Assembly: GCF_001619615.1 (NCBI RefSeq)
Contig: NZ_LQQP01000078.1
Coordinates: 1 to 42,343, forward strand
DNA: 42,343 nt
Direction: 5' to 3'
DNA from: Microbacterium sp. T32
GTDB taxonomy: Bacteria > Actinomycetota > Actinomycetes > Actinomycetales > Microbacteriaceae
The translations under genes were made by a program, and so were the position numbers. Position 1 is the first letter of the stretch; every line of letters starts with the position of its first letter. The notes below the pieces were generated by a model that was given only the letters and a program-made list of their open reading frames with translations, did no database searches and was not told the origin of the DNA. Below, piece by piece: positions 40,672 through 42,343 of this stretch.

Positions 40672-41756
40672 ATGCAACGGTCGTCCGTGCGGTGAACGCC
40701 GGGTTCGTCAGCGCCGACCTCGAGATCGCCGCGCCCGTCGGGCGCGAGGTCCTCGTCGACGTCAAAGCCTCGGGCCTGTGCCACACCGACCTGACCATGT
40801 CGAAATTCGACCTGGGCGTCCCGTTCCCCGCGGTGTTCGGCCACGAGGTGGCGGGTGTGGTCGCGGAGGTGGGGCCCGACGTGGTCGAGCTCGCGGTCGG
40901 AGATCACGTGGTCGGATGCCTCGTGCAGTACTGCGGCGCGTGCGTGAAGTGCCTCTCGGGCAAGGTCTTCCAGTGCCTCCACCCGGAATCCACGCTCCGC
41001 GCGCCCGACGAGCCCGCCCGCCTCACCGAGAACGGCACGCCGGTCACCCAGGCGTTCGGGCTCGGCGGGTTCGCGCAGCAGGCGTTGATCCACGAGAACC
41101 AGCTCGTGAAGGTTCCCGACGAGGTCCCCTTCCCCCAGGCCGCTCTTCTCGGATGCGGCGTCGTCACCGGGGCGGGCGCGGTCCTGAACACCGCGAACGT
41201 GCAGGCGGGCGACTCGATCGTCGTCATCGGCGCGGGCGGCGTGGGCCTCAACGCGATCAACGGCGCGCTCGTCGCCGGAGCCGCGACGATCATCGCGGTC
41301 GACATCGCGGAGGACAAGCTCACCAAGGCCCGCTCGTTCGGGGCCACCCACGTCGTCAACTCGGCGGCGGTGGACCCGGTCGAGGCGGTGCGCCAGATCA
41401 CCGGCAACGGCGCCGACGCCGTCTTCGACTTCGTCGGCACTCGGGCGGTCGCCACGCAGGGGCTCGAGATGGTCGCCCCGGGCGGCGGACTCTACCTGAT
41501 CGGCGTCATCGACCCGACCGCGCACTTGGACGTCCACCAGGTGGGGCTCATCGGATCGCAGAAGCGCGTCCAGGGCGTGTACATGGGGTCCACGACCGCC
41601 AAGCGCGACATCGCGATGTACGCGCGGCTCTACCTCGAGGGGCGTTTCGAGCTCGACGCCCTGCTGTCGAAGGAGATCGCGCTCGACGAGGTCAACGAGG
41701 GCTACGAGGCGCTGCACGACCCGAACGTGACGCGCGTCGTCATCACCTCGCTCTGA
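40668..41756 (+). CDS. zinc-dependent alcohol dehydrogenase (class III-like)
   Basis: A 362-residue medium-chain dehydrogenase. Catalytic zinc ligands are C38 (GLCHTD) and H59 (GHE) with a third near C157 (LLGCGV). Structural zinc cysteines are C89, C92, C95 and C103. The NAD-binding GAGGVG lies near 187-192, with an acidic residue (VDIAED) favouring NAD+. The form resembles NAD/mycothiol- or factor-dependent alcohol/aldehyde dehydrogenases of actinobacteria. The substrate cannot be read from the sequence. It is co-transcribed with its TetR regulator. Confidence 0.9.
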   Translation: MNATVVRAVNAGFVSADLEIAAPVGREVLVDVKASGLCHTDLTMSKFDLGVPFPAVFGHEVAGVVAEVGPDVVELAVGDHVVGCLVQYCGACVKCLSGKVFQCLHPESTLRAPDEPARLTENGTPVTQAFGLGGFAQQALIHENQLVKVPDEVPFPQAALLGCGVVTGAGAVLNTANVQAGDSIVVIGAGGVGLNAINGALVAGAATIIAVDIAEDKLTKARSFGATHVVNSAAVDPVEAVRQITGNGADAVFDFVGTRAVATQGLEMVAPGGGLYLIGVIDPTAHLDVHQVGLIGSQKRVQGVYMGSTTAKRDIAMYARLYLEGRFELDALLSKEIALDEVNEGYEALHDPNVTRVVITSL

Positions 41757-41871
41757 GGCCGACGAGGTGCCGCGTGCGGAGGATCAGACCGCGCACGGCA
41801 CCATTCCCCTCCGAGCCAGGGCTCGCGGGGCTCGCGTGTCTGTGCCGCCTCACGTGTGTGCAGAAGCGGCC

Positions 41872-41913
41872 CTCCCCGCCGCGCGGCGTCATGGAGACGC
41901 ACACGGCGGGGAG
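41872..41913. terminator. hairpin between convergent genes
   Basis: CTCCCCGCCG (41872-41881) pairs perfectly with CGGCGGGGAG (41904-41913) across a 22-base loop, lying between the alcohol dehydrogenase and the surface-protein gene. There is no strong T-run. The remaining 41757-41871 holds a second, imperfect hairpin (GGTGCCG.../...CGGCACC) soon after the dehydrogenase stop. Confidence 0.55.
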
Positions 41914-41926
41914 AACCTTCCTCACC

Positions 41927-42343
41927 TCAGTTTTCGCGGCGGCGTCGACGTGCCCACAGCGAAGCAAAGATCCCCCAGCCCAACAGCGTCACGCTGAGCA
42001 TCGAGGCCGCGACCGGCAGCGCCTGGCCTGTGCGGGCGAGACTCCTGGCGGGCGTCTCCGCGGTACCCACGGATGACGTGTCGCCCGTCGGTACCGCCGG
42101 GGCCGAGGATGAGGGGCCGGATGACGCCGAGTGCATCGCCGAGGGGCCGGCGGACGGGGTGTCCGTCGGTTCCGGTGTCGGGCTGGGTTCCGGTGCGGCG
42201 GTAGGCTCCGGCGTCGGGGTGACTGTCGGTTCCGGTTCCGGTTCCGGTTCCGGTTCCGGTGTGGGGGTGGGTTCCGGTGTGGGGGTGGGTTCCGGTGTGA
42301 GGGTGGGTTCCGGTGTGAGGGTGGGTTCCGGTGTGGGGGTGGG
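41927..42343 (-). CDS. C-terminal part of an LAXTG-anchored surface protein (partial)
   Basis: 139 codons including the stop; the open frame continues beyond the right edge. The visible part begins with a Pro-Thr-Glu repeat stalk (PTPTPEP, LTPEP, PEPEPEP) of about 55 residues, then a Ser/Pro/Ala-rich spacer. It ends with the sorting signal LARTG, a hydrophobic helix (AASMLSVTLLGWGIFASLW) and a basic tail RRRRREN. LAXTG is the motif of class E sortases in high-GC Gram-positive bacteria, so covalent attachment to peptidoglycan is likely. The functional N-terminal domain is not in the window. Confidence 0.82.
   Translation of the reverse strand, partial: PTPTPEPTLTPEPTLTPEPTPTPEPTPTPEPEPEPEPEPTVTPTPEPTAAPEPSPTPEPTDTPSAGPSAMHSASSGPSSSAPAVPTGDTSSVGTAETPARSLARTGQALPVAASMLSVTLLGWGIFASLWARRRRREN
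42228..42343. repeat. coding minisatellite: 6-bp then 18-bp tandem repeats
   Basis: Five GGTTCC units (42228-42257) are followed by four complete 18-bp units of GGTGTGGGGGTGGGTTCC type (42258-42329, with a G-to-A variant in the third and fourth) and a partial fifth at the window edge. On the minus strand they encode the Pro-Glu and Thr-Pro-Glu-Pro stalk. Period multiples of three mean that copy-number change would keep the reading frame. Confidence 0.9.

Noticed and set aside
42228..42343. Regular 18-bp repeats as a CRISPR array
   Set aside because: There are no unique spacers; the units abut and encode a Pro-Glu stalk in frame with a sorting signal.

Overview
The window reads as a chromosomal segment of a very GC-rich actinobacterium (G+C looks close to 70% by eye). 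Mycothiol-type maleylpyruvate isomerase, RbpA, PafB/PafC, HelY, an LAXTG-type sorting signal, many GTG starts and many apparently leaderless genes support this. The dense GGATGCC/GGCATCC heptamer and overall gene style suggest Microbacteriaceae, most likely Microbacterium. That genus call is an inference from style, not from a marker gene.

Region 1 (1-8.7 kb) is a catabolic island. A plus-strand operon encodes the gentisate ring-cleavage pathway: gentisate 1,2-dioxygenase, fumarylpyruvate hydrolase and mycothiol-dependent maleylpyruvate isomerase. A facing minus-strand operon encodes an FAD hydroxylase of the salicylyl-CoA 5-hydroxylase type, an aryl-AMP/aryl-CoA ligase and a flavin reductase-like protein. 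A PaaX-family regulator is divergent from the hydroxylase operon, and an alpha/beta hydrolase is divergent from the dioxygenase operon. Together they fit salicylate -> salicylyl-CoA -> gentisyl-CoA -> gentisate -> maleylpyruvate -> fumarylpyruvate -> fumarate + pyruvate. A 13-bp sequence is shared exactly between the two promoter regions and probably marks the regulator's operator.

Region 2 (8.7-18.4 kb) is housekeeping and mixed: sirtuin, SpoU-type RNA methyltransferase, SGNH hydrolase, a DEVH helicase behind a nested inverted repeat, a ferritin-like/VIT1 fusion, a 2-oxoglutarate oxygenase-like protein, tRNA-Leu(GAG), an M20 peptidase and UppP.

Region 3 (18.4-29.7 kb) keeps the order known from the flanks of the actinobacterial Pup-proteasome locus: PAC2 protein, HAD phosphatase, TrmI, FKBP lipoprotein, PafB, PafC, TatA, TatC, HelY, then Lnt and convergent RbpA. 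No mpa, dop, pup, prcBA or pafA lies between trmI and pafB; only 9 bp separate TrmI from the FKBP gene. It looks like a clean loss or relocation of the proteasome module.

Region 4 (29.7-42.3 kb) holds an NfeD-SPFH-GDPD operon, an SDR/S9 peptidase pair, a DUF308 membrane protein, an AEC transporter, a small patch of orphan genes with lower GC, an SDR with a small acidic protein, a RibD-C/DHFR-like protein, a TetR-alcohol dehydrogenase operon, and the 3' end of a cell-wall-anchored surface protein with Pro-Thr-Glu repeats that runs off the right edge.

At whole-window scale three patterns stand out. The heptamer GGATGCC/GGCATCC occurs about once per 500 bp on both strands. About a dozen genes have a -10 hexamer whose last base is exactly 6 bp before the start codon. 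Imperfect duplications sit at several gene 3' ends.
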